Translations under genes and position numbers: made by a program
The notes under the pieces: model-generated
What the model was told of the DNA's origin: nothing
Databases searched by the model: none
The model's input: only the letters and a program-made list of their open reading frames with translations
DNA from: Halobacterium litoreum
GTDB lineage: Archaea > Halobacteriota > Halobacteria > Halobacteriales > Halobacteriaceae
Direction: 5' to 3'
Assembly: GCF_021233415.1 (NCBI RefSeq)
Contig: NZ_CP089466.1
Coordinates: 248,001-312,000, forward strand
Length of the DNA stretch: 64,000 bases
Shown: positions 35,613 through 46,699 of the stretch, piece by piece
Layout: the number at the start of each line of letters is the position of its first letter
Position numbering within the stretch: the stretch's first letter is position 1

Positions 35613-36203
35613 ATGCGAACATTCGTCGTCCTCGGGCACGACGCCCCGACGGACCCCGATTTCCCGCTCGACGACCTGCCGGGTGCGGCCGGCCGCCTCG
35701 ACGTGCTGTGTCGGTGCGTGAGCGCCGCGGTGTTCCTCTCGCACGGCATCCGCGAGGACGTCGAGGTCTATCTCGTGCTCCGGGACGAACTCACCGTCCG
35801 CATCGATAGTTCCGAGTTGCAGTACATGAGTCCGGACGAGCGCAACGTCGCGAGCCTGCTGAAGCAAGCCATCGAGGCGAAGGACGGCGCCATCGGGCAC
35901 CGGGAGGCCGAGTCGACGCCCGGCATCCACGTCTCGAAGCGCGGGTTCGAGGCCGTGCTCGACTCGCTCGACGGGACGGTCGTTGAACTCCACGAGGACG
36001 GCACGCCACTCGCCGACGCGGAGCCGCCCGAGAACCCCGTGTTCGTGCTCTCGGACCACGGCGACTTCACCGACGAGGAGGCCGCGCTGCTCGCCGAGCG
36101 CAGCGACCGCCGGGTGCGCGTCGGCCCCCAGATTCTGCACGCCGACCACACGGTCACCGTCGCACACAACTACCTCGACACCGACGGCTTCACCGACTAC
36201 TGA
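35613..36203 (+). CDS. trmY: tRNA (pseudouridine(54)-N1)-methyltransferase TrmY
   Basis: 196 aa SPOUT-class enzyme. [39 protein letters not shown] and the SAM-knot region [20 protein letters not shown] with [20 protein letters not shown] are family signatures. It converts pseudouridine 54 to N1-methylpseudouridine, using the product of Pus10. Its stop TGA shares one base with the next ATG. Confidence 0.95.
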   Translation: MRTFVVLGHDAPTDPDFPLDDLPGAAGRLDVLCRCVSAAVFLSHGIREDVEVYLVLRDELTVRIDSSELQYMSPDERNVASLLKQAIEAKDGAIGHREAESTPGIHVSKRGFEAVLDSLDGTVVELHEDGTPLADAEPPENPVFVLSDHGDFTDEEAALLAERSDRRVRVGPQILHADHTVTVAHNYLDTDGFTDY

Positions 36204-36646
36204 TGCGGGTGAGTGTCATCGGCGCGAGCACGCCCACGGAATCCGGTATCGACACCGCCCGCGAACTCGGGCGCGTGCTCGGCCGACGCGGCCACACCGT
36301 CGTCTGCGGCGGCCTCGGCGGCGTGATGGAAGCCGTCTGCGAGGGCGCGCGAGACGCCGACGGCCACACCATCGGCATCCTCCCGGGCGAGGACCGCGAC
36401 GCCGCCAACGAGTACGTCGAGACCGCTATCGCGACCGGGATGGGCCACGCGCGGAACGCGCTCGTCGTGATGAACGGGGACGCCGCAATCGCCGTCGAGG
36501 GGAGCGGCGGCACGCTCTCGGAGGTCGGGTTCGCGTCCGTGTACGACCGGCCGATTGCGGGCCTCGACGCGCCCGACGCGCCGCACGTCGAAGCCGTCGA
36601 GACGCCCGACGGCGCCGTCGACTACGTCGAGGACGCGACGAGCTGA
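36203..36646 (+). CDS. LOG-like Rossmann protein (TIGR00725 type)
   Basis: 147 aa. It has VSVIGASTPTESGIDTARELG, CGGLGGVMEAVCEGARDADG, IGILPGEDRDAANEY and the end motif VEGSGGTLSEVGFA, i.e. the GG-G and GGT-E nucleotide-binding features of the SLOG superfamily. The authentic cytokinin-activating LOG enzymes carry PGGxGTxxE; here the motif is EGSGGTLSE, fitting the TIGR00725 subgroup with unknown substrate. It is translationally coupled to trmY. Confidence 0.82.
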   Translation: MRVSVIGASTPTESGIDTARELGRVLGRRGHTVVCGGLGGVMEAVCEGARDADGHTIGILPGEDRDAANEYVETAIATGMGHARNALVVMNGDAAIAVEGSGGTLSEVGFASVYDRPIAGLDAPDAPHVEAVETPDGAVDYVEDATS

Positions 36647-36722
36647 CTCCCGGAATCGCGAGAGAAGGCGAGAACCGAGAGAGAAAACGAGGTTTCGGCG
36701 CGCTACGCGCCGGCTTCGACGG

Positions 36723-39067
<2,345 letters not shown>

Positions 39068-39093
39068 CCGCCCACGTGCGTCTGTTCGAGTGC

Positions 39094-39166
39094 GGGCCGG
39101 TGGGGTAGCTTGGTATCCTTCGGCCTTCGGGTGGCCGTAACCGCGATTCGAATTCGCGCCGGCCCA
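39094..39166 (+). tRNA. tRNA-Pro, anticodon CGG
   Basis: 73 nt. The acceptor stem is GGGCCGG (39094-39100) with CCGGCCC (39159-39165) and discriminator A. The D arm is GGGGTAGCTTGGTATCC. The anticodon stem is CGGCC/GGCCG with loop TTCGGGT, anticodon CGG reading the proline codon CCG. The T arm has stem CGCGA/TCGCG with loop TTCGAAT. No intron, no encoded CCA. Confidence 0.93.
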
Positions 39167-39454
39167 CTTCTCCCGCATTCTGCTCGGACAGCGGCGGCGT
39201 TCGCGAGACTGTTCTGCTTCGTCGCGGTTTTAGTCGGTCGTTAATGCGCTCTGCGGGTGCCAGCCGTCTTGCGCTCGCCCGACGCGAACGCGTTATTGTA
39301 CCCTGAATAGGGAAAGAGTATAAGTCACAATCGCGATAAGCGGTGGTAAGCGCGTACTCAAGTGGAGGGGAGGTGGTTAGGATGTGGATAACATCCTTCA
39401 CCGCGGCTCAGCCGCCGCACCCAAACTCGCACTTCGGTACGCGTATCAGAAACC
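39167..39454 (+). promoter_or_regulatory. Long leader and promoter region of the first pilin gene
   Basis: After the tRNA there is a T-rich GGTTTTAG stretch (39224 onward), then GAGTATAAG at about 39315-39323, a TATA box giving a leader of roughly 105 nt before ATG 39455. The leader contains a GGATGT/ACATCC inverted repeat (39380-39385 and 39391-39396). No gene is supported here. Confidence 0.45.
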
Positions 39455-39841
39455 ATGAAAGACAAAATCAGTCTCTTCGACCTGCCGGACGACGACGACC
39501 GTGGCGTGAGCCCGGTCATCGGCGTCATCCTGATGGTGGCGATTACGGTCATCCTCGCCGCCGTCATCGCGAGTTTCGTGCTCGGCTTCGGCGGTAGCGT
39601 CTCCAGTAACGCGTCTGCCGGTGTGGATATCAGCCCAGATGAAAGTAATACCGGTAATGTTACCGTCTCTGTCGTTTCAAAGGGAGACGATACCCTCCGG
39701 GTCTCCTGTGTTGACAGCGGTGGCAGCGAATTGAACAGCACTTCGAGTGTCGGTGGTTCGATGTCCTGTGCTGAGGGCTCTAACGTCGTCGCTGTCGGCA
39801 ACGACAACGCCAACAACGCGACCATCCGGACCGACATCTAA
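39455..39841 (+). CDS. Type IV pilin-like protein with class III signal peptide
   Basis: 128 aa. The N-terminus, an acidic leader and [20 protein letters not shown], is the haloarchaeal pilin signal cut by PibD before the hydrophobic helix that builds the filament core. The mature domain is small, Ser/Asn/Thr-rich and contains two cysteines (RVSCVDSGG and GSMSCAEGS). It ends [10 protein letters not shown] second pilin gene with the same motifs faces it from 40420. Codon use is less GC-rich than in the neighbours. Confidence 0.9.
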   Translation: MKDKISLFDLPDDDDRGVSPVIGVILMVAITVILAAVIASFVLGFGGSVSSNASAGVDISPDESNTGNVTVSVVSKGDDTLRVSCVDSGGSELNSTSSVGGSMSCAEGSNVVAVGNDNANNATIRTDI

Positions 39842-39940
39842 ACCGCGAACTCGCCCGGTTCGCTCCCTTTAGGGAATTCGGTCCCCCGCCACCTCTCCGC
39901 TCGGCGCGACGCGCCGAGACGCACACGGGAATCGCCGTGT
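39841..39940. terminator. Three consecutive hairpins between the convergent pilin genes
   Basis: Directly behind the first pilin's stop: AACCG/CGGTT (39841-39860), a perfect CTCGGCGCG-A-CGCGCCGAG (39900-39918), and ACACGG/CCGTGT with a six-base loop (39923-39940). CTCCCTTTAGGG lies between the first two. The set could stop transcription from both sides or stabilise the 3' ends. The next 99 nt to the second pilin's end show nothing further. Confidence 0.5.
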
Positions 39941-40039
39941 GGTGTTCCACTGAATCTCCCTCCTCGCGCTAATTCGACAGCAGCCGCTACGCTCTCTTCG
40001 CGTTCTCCGCGTCAGTCCTGCCCGGTCGATGGGCGTCGA

Positions 40040-40420
40040 TTACACTCGGGTTCTGACGACGGCTTCGTCGCCGCCGTCGGTCACCGCGACGACGCTGTCG
40101 CCGGCGCAGTCGAGGATGCGGTCGCCGATGTCGGCGAGCGTTCCGGCGTCGGTGTCGGGGCCGCTGGGGCTGTTGAGCGTGTCCGCGCCGGTGCAGTAGA
40201 CGCCCGCGGTGTCGTCGCCGAGCGACGTGACGGTGACGTTGCCGTCGTCGACGGAGACGGTGGCTCGCGGGCCGTCGTCCACGCTGCCGCCGAAATCGAG
40301 GACCGCGGCGGCGACGACGGACGCGAGGATGACGGTGAGCGCGACCATCAACACGACGCCGATGACCGGGCTCACGCCGCGGTCGTCCAGTTCGGGCGCG
40401 TCGATGGTGGTGTCCTGCAT
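40040..40420 (-). CDS. Second type IV pilin-like protein
   Basis: 126 aa. The signal region [21 protein letters not shown] and [11 protein letters not shown] parallels the first pilin closely. The mature domain again has two cysteines (GVYCTGADT and ILDCAGDSV), and both proteins end in a block of the type VVAV-D--D-A-VRT. ATG 40420 is preferred over an upstream ATG at 40468 because the TATA box (CCTTTATT, 40471-40478 on the minus strand) sits against 40468, so the message must start later. Confidence 0.88.
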   Translation of the reverse strand: MQDTTIDAPELDDRGVSPVIGVVLMVALTVILASVVAAAVLDFGGSVDDGPRATVSVDDGNVTVTSLGDDTAGVYCTGADTLNSPSGPDTDAGTLADIGDRILDCAGDSVVAVTDGGDEAVVRTRV

Positions 40421-40540
40421 GGTGTGGTCGGTGGCGGGCGCTCGTTCGTCTGGGTATGGCGGCGTCACGGAATAAAGGCTCGTGGCTTCTCGCCGGCGTG
40501 GGCGACGACGTTATGCCGGCGGCGGCCGTGGTCCACGCCG

Positions 40541-41263
40541 ATGATAGAGGGGTTGGACGAGGACGTGGCGGACGCGTCGGCGGTGCGGGAGCGCCGGGAC
40601 GACGTGGTGGCGCGGGTGCGCGAGCACGCCGGGCAGATGGCGTGGGAACTCGCGCGCTTGGAGGGCGGCGAGTACGGACGCCGGTCGTTTCGCGTGGATG
40701 GCGGGGAGTGGACGGTGAAACACGAGGCCGGCGAACTGGAGTTCCTGCGCTTCGAGGGGCAGGCCGGGCTGGACGTGTACGTCGTGTCGACCCACCAGCC
40801 CCCGGAGCCCGAGCCGCTGGCGCGGGCGATGGAGCATTACGCGGGCCTCGTGGATTCGTTCGAGGCGTACGTCCGGGGACTCGACGGCGTGCTCGACGGC
40901 GTGCCCGAGGAGTTCCCCGAGGTGGCGTCGGCGGCGTCGGTGGCCGACGAGCGCGACCGCGTCGTCTCGCGGATTCGCGGCGTCGCCGACGAGATGGCGG
41001 GCGCGTTACACCGCGTGGAGAACACCGAGTACGGGACGTTCGCGGCGACGGTCGAGGGGACGCGCTGGGAGTTGAAACGCGAACTCGACCGCGCGTCGTA
41101 CGTGCGCGTCGGCGGCGCGCAGGGCGTCTATCTGGTCTCCCAGTACGGGCCGCCGTCGGCCCGCGACCTCCGTGAGTACGCGCCGGACGTGGCGTCGTTC
41201 GTCGCGGCGTTCAACGAGGACGTGGCGTCGCTGAGCGACGACCTCGATTCGGTGTCGCTGTAG
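40541..41263 (+). CDS. Protein made of a tandemly duplicated ~115-aa domain, unknown function
   Basis: 240 aa, soluble and acidic. Residues about 12-120 and 125-240 align: ERRDDVVARVREHAGQMAWEL versus DERDRVVSRIRGVADEMAGAL (one residue trimmed from each), GGEYGRRSF versus NTEYGTFAA, GEWTVKHEAGE versus TRWELKREL, and LDVYVVSTHQPPEP versus GVYLVSQYGPPSA. Each half looks like helix, beta meander, helix. I do not recognise the family. It is divergent from the second pilin with 120 nt between. Confidence 0.8.
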   Translation: MIEGLDEDVADASAVRERRDDVVARVREHAGQMAWELARLEGGEYGRRSFRVDGGEWTVKHEAGELEFLRFEGQAGLDVYVVSTHQPPEPEPLARAMEHYAGLVDSFEAYVRGLDGVLDGVPEEFPEVASAASVADERDRVVSRIRGVADEMAGALHRVENTEYGTFAATVEGTRWELKRELDRASYVRVGGAQGVYLVSQYGPPSARDLREYAPDVASFVAAFNEDVASLSDDLDSVSL

Positions 41264-41340
41264 GTCCCGCAGGCGCGACGGCGTGCCGCCGGGATTCCAC
41301 ACCTTCATTACGCGGGCGCTCCGTTTCCCACCCGATTACC

Positions 41341-41877
41341 GTGAGTGGGGAGCGCGTCGTCGAGAACGCATCGGAGGCCGGGAAACAGACGCGACTCGTG
41401 GTGGTGTGCGGGCTGCCGGGCGCGGGGAAGACGACCGTCGCGGAGCACGCCGTCGACGCGCTCGACGCGACGCTGTTCCGGACGGACGTCGTGCGCAAGG
41501 ACTTGTTCCCGGACCCCGAGTACACGCGCGAGGAGATGCGCGCCGTCTACGACGAACTGTTCTCGCGGGCCGAGGACGCCGTGGCCGACGGTGACGCCGT
41601 GGTGCTCGACGGGACGTTCAAGCGCCGCGAGTACCGCGGGCGGGCGCGTCGGGCGGCCGAAGAACTCGGCGTGCCGTTCACGCTCGTTCGCGTCGCCTGC
41701 GAGGAGGACGTGGTTCGGGAGCGGATTCGCGCGCGCTCCGGGGACGCGAGCGACGCCGACTTCGAGATTCACCAGCAGTACCGCGAGGAGTTCGAGTCGC
41801 TCGCCGGGGAGCACGCGCGCGTGGACAACTCGGGGACGCTGGAGGAGACGCTCGCGCAGGTCGACCGCCTGTTCTAG
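41341..41877 (+). CDS. P-loop kinase-like protein (AAA_33 / zeta-toxin-like fold)
   Basis: 178 aa with GTG start. Walker A is VVCGLPGAGKTTVAEH (residues about 21-36), followed by FRTDVVRKDLFPDPEYT, DGDAVVLDGTFKRREYR (Walker B region) and a lid RERIRARSGDASDADF. This is the small-molecule/polynucleotide-kinase-like branch of P-loop NTPases (AAA_33). Substrate unknown. The gene starts 77 nt behind the duplicated-domain gene. Confidence 0.82.
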   Translation: MSGERVVENASEAGKQTRLVVVCGLPGAGKTTVAEHAVDALDATLFRTDVVRKDLFPDPEYTREEMRAVYDELFSRAEDAVADGDAVVLDGTFKRREYRGRARRAAEELGVPFTLVRVACEEDVVRERIRARSGDASDADFEIHQQYREEFESLAGEHARVDNSGTLEETLAQVDRLF

Positions 41878-41918
41878 GTCTCGCCACGCTTTTCTCCGCG
41901 CTCTGCGAATCGCCGTCG

Positions 41919-42464
41919 ATGAGCGACGACCCCATGGCGTGGGAGACGACGAACCGCAAGACGGCGTACACGTGCCCGGGGTTCGACGTCGTCCACGAGG
42001 ACGTAGTGTTGCCCGACGGCACGGAGACGGACTTCGACTACCTCGTCGACGACCCCGCCGTCGTCGTCCTGCCGTTCACGCCCGACGGCGACGTGGTGCT
42101 CATCGAGGAGTGGCGCCAGACCGTCAAGCGCGTGAACCGCGCGCTCCCGGCGGGGAGCGTAGAGGGCGACGAGGACCTCGCGGTGGCGGCGCGCCGGGAA
42201 CTCACGGAGGAGACGGGCTACGAGGCCGAGTCGGTCGAGCGGTTCGCGACCTACGAGCCCGCCAACGGCATCAGCGACGCCGTCCACCACTACTTCGTCG
42301 CGGAGGGCTGCGAGCCGACGGGCGAGCAGAACCTGGACTTCAACGAGTCGATTCGCGTGACGACCGAGGCCTACGACGAACTCCTCGATTCGGTCCGTCG
42401 GGACGACGTGCGCGACGGCCGCACCGCGCTCGGCGTGTTGCAGTACGAACTCGGCGACGCGTAG
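41919..42464 (+). CDS. Nudix hydrolase, ADP-ribose pyrophosphatase-like
   Basis: 181 aa. The Nudix box reads from GSVEGDEDLAVAARRELTEE to TGYEAE, with the expected Gly, Glu, REL and EETG positions; LIEEWRQTVKRVNRALPAG in front is the ADP-ribose-type substrate region. The likely reaction is cleavage of nucleoside diphosphate sugars such as ADP-ribose. A small 37-aa gene converges on it downstream. Confidence 0.88.
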   Translation: MSDDPMAWETTNRKTAYTCPGFDVVHEDVVLPDGTETDFDYLVDDPAVVVLPFTPDGDVVLIEEWRQTVKRVNRALPAGSVEGDEDLAVAARRELTEETGYEAESVERFATYEPANGISDAVHHYFVAEGCEPTGEQNLDFNESIRVTTEAYDELLDSVRRDDVRDGRTALGVLQYELGDA

Positions 42465-42536
42465 CGCGACCGGAGGCCGCGGTCTCGACCGCCGGTCGAA
42501 GCGGTCAGCCAGTTCGAGCGGCGCGAGAGCGGGCGT

Positions 42537-42650
42537 TTAATCGAACAGTTCGCCGTTGAGGCCGGTGGTACCGGTCCAGTACGACCGGAAGAACAGGAAC
42601 AGATACGCGGTGACCAGGGCGACAGCCACACCCAGCATCAGGAGTTCCAT
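42537..42650 (-). CDS. 37-aa single-helix membrane microprotein
   Basis: A complete frame: ATG at 42650, TAA at 42537-42539. It starts MELLMLGVAVALVTAYLF, continues LFFRSYWTGTTG and ends LNGELFD. One membrane helix with a short polar C-terminus. The region has no competing frame with haloarchaeal character, and the sequence is more protein-like than chance (helix, aromatic belt RSYW). Homologues could not be checked. Function unknown. Confidence 0.55.
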   Translation of the reverse strand: MELLMLGVAVALVTAYLFLFFRSYWTGTTGLNGELFD

Positions 42651-42729
42651 ACGCGCGTTTCGGCAGACGAACAGATAAATCCCTGTCAGCGGGGGCGGGG
42701 CTTATTTCGGTCCGACGCGACGCCCCTGC

Positions 42730-42900
42730 ATGGGAACCATCGTCTACGAGGACCCCCAGAAGGGCGTGACCGAGTGGCCGACCGACGACGAGAACCTCCA
42801 CTACGACGAGGACACCGGCCACTGGCTGGTGCGGACTGAGGACGGCACCGTCCGGCGGATTCCCCGCGAGCGCGTCTGTTACGTGGAGACGTCGGTGTAG
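42730..42900 (+). CDS. 56-aa conserved-looking small protein
   Basis: ATG at 42730, TAG at 42898-42900. It begins [17 protein letters not shown], then [15 protein letters not shown] and [20 protein letters not shown]. It is acidic with a beta-rich pattern and one cysteine near the end. It precedes tgtA by 44 nt. I do not recognise a named family. Confidence 0.68.
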   Translation: MGTIVYEDPQKGVTEWPTDDENLHYDEDTGHWLVRTEDGTVRRIPRERVCYVETSV

Positions 42901-42944
42901 CCGAACGGCAAGCCCTATGCGAGCGAGGCGGCTACCGGGGGCTA

Positions 42945-44417
42945 ATGAGAGAGGTCTTCGAAATCGCCGCGCAGGACGGCGCGGCGCGCATCGGCGAACT
43001 CGACGTGCCGCGGGCGGGCGTCACCGTCGAGACGCCGACCCTGATGCCGGTCGTGAACCCGAACCTGATTACGGTCGACCCCGCGCGCTTCCCGGAGTTC
43101 GGCGCGGAGATGCTCATCACGAACTCCTACATCATCAAGAACGACCCCGACCTGAACGAGCGCGCGCTCGACGAGGGGCTCCACGAGATGCTCGGCTTCG
43201 ACGGCGCCATCATGACCGACTCGGGGAGTTTCCAACTCGCGGAGTACGGCGAAATCGACACCGACACCGAGGAGATTCTGCAGTTCCAGCGCGACATCGG
43301 GAGCGACATCGGGACGCCCGTGGACATCCCGACGCCGCCTGATTCGTCCCGCGAGCAGGCCGAAGAGGAACTCGCGACCACCCAAGAGCGCCTCGAACTC
43401 GCGGAGACCGTCGACGTCGGCGATATGCTCGTGAACGCGCCCGTGCAGGGGTCGACGTACCCCGACCTCCGCGAGCGAGCGGGCGAGCACGCCTACGGCA
43501 CGAGCCTCGATTTGTTCCCGGTGGGCGCGGTCGTCCCGCTGATGAACCAGTACCGCTACGACGACATGACGGAGGCCGTGCTCGCGGCGAAACGCGGCCT
43601 CGGGCGGGACGCCCCCGTCCACCTGTTCGGCGCGGGCCACCCGATGATGTTCGCGCTCGCCGCGGCGCTCGGCTGTGACCTCTTCGACTCCGCCGCGTAC
43701 GCCATCTACGCCCGCGACGACCGCTACCTCACGGTCTCCGGGACGAAACACCTCGACAGCCTCCACTACTTCCCCTGTGACTGCCCGGTCTGCGCCGAGC
43801 ACACGCCCCGCGAGGTCGAGCGCATGGGCGACGCCGCCCGGGAGGAACTGCTCGCCGAGCACAACCTCCACGTCTCCTTCGGCGAACTCCGGCGCGTCAA
43901 GCAGGCCATCAAGGCCGGGAACCTGATGGAACTCGTGGAGGCGCGCGCCCACGCCCACCCCCGGACGCTGGACGGCTACCGCGCGCTCCTCGACCACGCC
44001 GACCAACTCGAAGCGAGCGACCCCGCGAGCAAGGACGCGTTCCGGTACACGTCCGCCGACAGCGCGCGCCGTCCCGAAGTCCTCCGGCACCACCGGCGCC
44101 TCGCGCGCCTCGACGTGGCGGGCGACGACGTGCTCCTCACCGAGGGCGACGACAACCGCCGGTTCGACGAGTGCTGGAACGTCGTCGCGCCGTTCGGCCC
44201 CTTCCCGTCCGCGCTCTCCACGACCTACCCCCTAACAGCGGAGACGCCTGAGCGAATGGACGCCGCGGGCTACGAGGCGGCCGCCGAGGGAATCCGGCGC
44301 CTCGCCGACGCAAACCCGGAGACGCAGTTCACGCTCGCGCACCACGACTGGCCCGCCACGGCGCTCGACGCGGTGCCCGAGCGCGTGGAGACGGTGGACA
44401 CGTCGGGCGGCGACTGA
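42945..44417 (+). CDS. tgtA: tRNA-guanine(15) transglycosylase (archaeosine pathway)
   Basis: 490 aa. Catalytic motifs: [14 protein letters not shown] with the Asp that holds the base, the second Asp region [14 protein letters not shown], and the zinc site [15 protein letters not shown]. It swaps guanine 15 in the D-loop for preQ0. The PUA domain that ends many archaeal TGTs is absent: the protein stops soon after the catalytic/C1 domain, as in other haloarchaea where ArcS carries the PUA. ArcS follows after 39 nt, so the two form an operon. Confidence 0.95.
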   Translation: MREVFEIAAQDGAARIGELDVPRAGVTVETPTLMPVVNPNLITVDPARFPEFGAEMLITNSYIIKNDPDLNERALDEGLHEMLGFDGAIMTDSGSFQLAEYGEIDTDTEEILQFQRDIGSDIGTPVDIPTPPDSSREQAEEELATTQERLELAETVDVGDMLVNAPVQGSTYPDLRERAGEHAYGTSLDLFPVGAVVPLMNQYRYDDMTEAVLAAKRGLGRDAPVHLFGAGHPMMFALAAALGCDLFDSAAYAIYARDDRYLTVSGTKHLDSLHYFPCDCPVCAEHTPREVERMGDAAREELLAEHNLHVSFGELRRVKQAIKAGNLMELVEARAHAHPRTLDGYRALLDHADQLEASDPASKDAFRYTSADSARRPEVLRHHRRLARLDVAGDDVLLTEGDDNRRFDECWNVVAPFGPFPSALSTTYPLTAETPERMDAAGYEAAAEGIRRLADANPETQFTLAHHDWPATALDAVPERVETVDTSGGD

Positions 44418-44456
44418 AAGGCAAGGCAATTGGGCGCGCGCCCCCGAACAGAGGGC

Positions 44457-46211
44457 ATGACCGACTACTTCGAGGTCCACGAGCGCGACGCCGCGGCGCG
44501 CGTGGGCGAACTCCGCCTCGCGGAGTCCGTGACGACGCCGGCGCTCGCCGACGACGTCGTCGAGGACGCCGGGAGCCGGTGGGCGGAACCCCAATCACTC
44601 CCCGAGGGCGACGACTTCGTGCTGACCGTGCTTCCCCACCGCGCGTTCCCGTCGGGGACCGCCGACGAGGTGCAGGAGTCGTTCGCGCCGGACTACCCGG
44701 ACGTCGACTACCCGAGCGCCGCAGTCGTCTCTCCGGAGACGGCCGATGACTTCGGCGCCGACGCGTACGTGCTGTCGGGCGCGCCCGGGACCGTCGGCCA
44801 CGGGTCGGCGTTCCGCGACGCCGTCGTCGAGGTTCGAGAGGCCGTCCCGGACGACACTGCGCTCTACCTCCCGGGCGTCGCGACGCCCCAGAACGTCGCC
44901 GTGCTCGTGTACGCGGGCGTCGACCTCGTGGACGCCGACCGCGCCGTGATTCGCGGGACGCAGGGCACCTACCTCACGACCGACGGCGAGTACGACCTCG
45001 ACGAACTGGACGAACTGCCGTGTGCCTGTTCGGCGTGCCGCCAGCCAATCAGTGAATTCGACCGGGAGGACTGCGTCGACCACAACGTCGCCCTGCTGGA
45101 GGCCGAGTTGGCGCGCGTGCGTCGCCGCATCCGTGACGGTCGCCTCCGGGACTACGTCGAGGGGCAGGCGCGCCACGAGGCGTGGGTGACCGCGGCGTTC
45201 CGCGAGTTCGACCAGCAGTACGGCTACCTCGAGGAGCGCACGCCCGCGCTCCGCGACTCCCTGCTATTGGCGTCGACGGAGGACGCGCTCCGCCGCGTGG
45301 AGATTCAGCGCTTCGCCGACCGCGTCACCTCGCGGTACAAGAAACGACTGGACGGCCATCCCCTCCTCCTCGTGCCGTGTTCCGCGCGGAAGCCGTACAG
45401 CGACTCTCAGAGCCACCGGCAGTTCCAGGACGCCGCCGACTACCGCGCGCACATGGTCTCCATCACGTCGCCCATCGGGGTCGTGCCCCAGGAACTCGAA
45501 CTCACGTACCCCGCCCAGCACTACGACTCCGTGGTGACGGGGCGGTGGAGCGAGGAGGAGAAGGACTTCGTCGCGCGCGTCCTGAAGCGCTATCTCGAGC
45601 GCACCGACTACTCCCGAGTCATCGCGCACGTTCCGCCGGAGGGCTACCGCGACATCTGCGAGCGCGTCGCCGGCGAGGTCGACGTCCCCTTCGAGTTCAC
45701 CGTCGAGGAGCACCCGACGACGAGCGAGGCGCTCGGCGAACTGAACGCCGCGCTCGCGGGCGAGGACAAGATTTGGGTGCAGGAACGCGAGGAGGCCACG
45801 CTTCGCTCGGTGGCCGACTACTTCATCGGCGACGGCGCGGGCGACGACCTGTTCCCGGACCTCGAAGTGCAGGGCCGCTACCCGAAACTGCAGGCGCTCG
45901 ACGCGGACGGCGAGCAGTTGGCGGCGCTCGTCCCCGAGTACGGGTCGCTGTCGTTCACGCTCGCCGGCGCGCGCCGCTGGGTGGACAGCGACGCGCCCAC
46001 CAAGCGCGTGGAGATAGACGGCTTCGTCCCGCAGGGGAGCGTGCTCGCACCGGGTATCCTGGACGCGAGCGACGACATCCGGGTCGGCGACGAAGTGGTC
46101 GTCGAGGGGCCGAAGGCCTTCGCGGTCGGGCGCGCGCAGATGCCCGGCCCGGCGATGGCCGACGCCACTCGCGGCGTCGCGGTGCAGGTCCGCCACTGCG
46201 AGGAGAAGTGA
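44457..46211 (+). CDS. arcS: Archaeosine synthase ArcS (formerly TgtA2)
   Basis: 584 aa. The N-terminal half is a TGT-like domain without the catalytic DSGSFQ motif (YFEVHERDAAARVGELRLAE in parts) and has a cysteine cluster (CACSACRQP). The ArcS signature LLVPCSARKPYSDSQSHRQF (20 residues) follows, and a PUA domain ends the protein (EIDGFVPQGSVLAPGILDAS, DEVVVEGPKAFAVGRAQM). It adds the amide nitrogen to preQ0 in tRNA, giving archaeosine. ATG 44457 (MTDYFEVHERDA) is preferred over an in-frame start nine codons earlier. Confidence 0.95.
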   Translation: MTDYFEVHERDAAARVGELRLAESVTTPALADDVVEDAGSRWAEPQSLPEGDDFVLTVLPHRAFPSGTADEVQESFAPDYPDVDYPSAAVVSPETADDFGADAYVLSGAPGTVGHGSAFRDAVVEVREAVPDDTALYLPGVATPQNVAVLVYAGVDLVDADRAVIRGTQGTYLTTDGEYDLDELDELPCACSACRQPISEFDREDCVDHNVALLEAELARVRRRIRDGRLRDYVEGQARHEAWVTAAFREFDQQYGYLEERTPALRDSLLLASTEDALRRVEIQRFADRVTSRYKKRLDGHPLLLVPCSARKPYSDSQSHRQFQDAADYRAHMVSITSPIGVVPQELELTYPAQHYDSVVTGRWSEEEKDFVARVLKRYLERTDYSRVIAHVPPEGYRDICERVAGEVDVPFEFTVEEHPTTSEALGELNAALAGEDKIWVQEREEATLRSVADYFIGDGAGDDLFPDLEVQGRYPKLQALDADGEQLAALVPEYGSLSFTLAGARRWVDSDAPTKRVEIDGFVPQGSVLAPGILDASDDIRVGDEVVVEGPKAFAVGRAQMPGPAMADATRGVAVQVRHCEEK

Positions 46212-46360
46212 CAGGCGGGCGGTCGTCGTCGCTGACACGACCCCGCTTTACGTGGCCTCGTCGAACTCCTCGTCCGGTGTTATTATCGCCGTAACACCTC
46301 GGTGTCCCGCGAATCGAGGGTATATTTACGCCCCGCCTGAATTGTACTTAGCCGGTACAT

Positions 46361-46369
46361 TATTGTTTA
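46361..46369 (+). promoter_or_regulatory. TATA-like box before the 98-aa gene
   Basis: TATTGTTTA lies 28-36 nt upstream of ATG 46397. It supports that start over ATG 46418 and suggests a leaderless message. The region 46212-46360 is AT-richer than average (GGTATATTTACG) but has no gene. Confidence 0.4.
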
Positions 46370-46396
46370 GCGTTACTTTCAAGTGGCTTATCAACT

Positions 46397-46693
46397 ATGC
46401 CTACATGCGCTCCAATAATGGGGGACAGAAACACAGTTCAACAGTCGAGGGGGGTACTCGACGTGAACGGCCCGCAGTTCGAGAACCGACAGTGGATCGT
46501 CGCGAAGTCGCTGCTCGAAGTCAACGACGCGTGTACGCGCACACTCGAGGACCTGGTCTTCCACGCGACGCGACCGGACGCCGACGACCGGTCCGACCAA
46601 CTCAAACAACAAATAGACGACATGATTCGGCGACACGAGCGACTCGTCGCAGAACTCGAACTGGCCAGAGAAGCGATAGACGGTCCCGAATAA
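46397..46693 (+). CDS. Small helical cytoplasmic protein, unknown function
   Basis: 98 aa (91 aa if ATG 46418 is used). There is no signal peptide or membrane segment. Mostly helical: NRQWIVAKSLLEVNDACTRTLE and RSDQLKQQIDDMIRRHERLV (cut short) look like two long amphipathic helices that could form a coiled-coil. It stands directly in front of the winged-helix gene and the surface locus, with lower GC than the average. I do not recognise the family. Confidence 0.72.
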   Translation: MPTCAPIMGDRNTVQQSRGVLDVNGPQFENRQWIVAKSLLEVNDACTRTLEDLVFHATRPDADDRSDQLKQQIDDMIRRHERLVAELELAREAIDGPE

Positions 46694-46699
46694 CCCTTA

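Noticed and set aside
40421-40468. Earlier start codon of the second pilin
   Set aside because: The TATA box lies directly against this ATG, so it would be upstream of the transcription start.
40541-41877. Toxin-antitoxin pair (zeta-like kinase with its upstream neighbour)
   Set aside because: The upstream protein is twice the usual antitoxin length, the genes are 77 nt apart and not coupled, and the kinase fits general AAA_33 proteins better.
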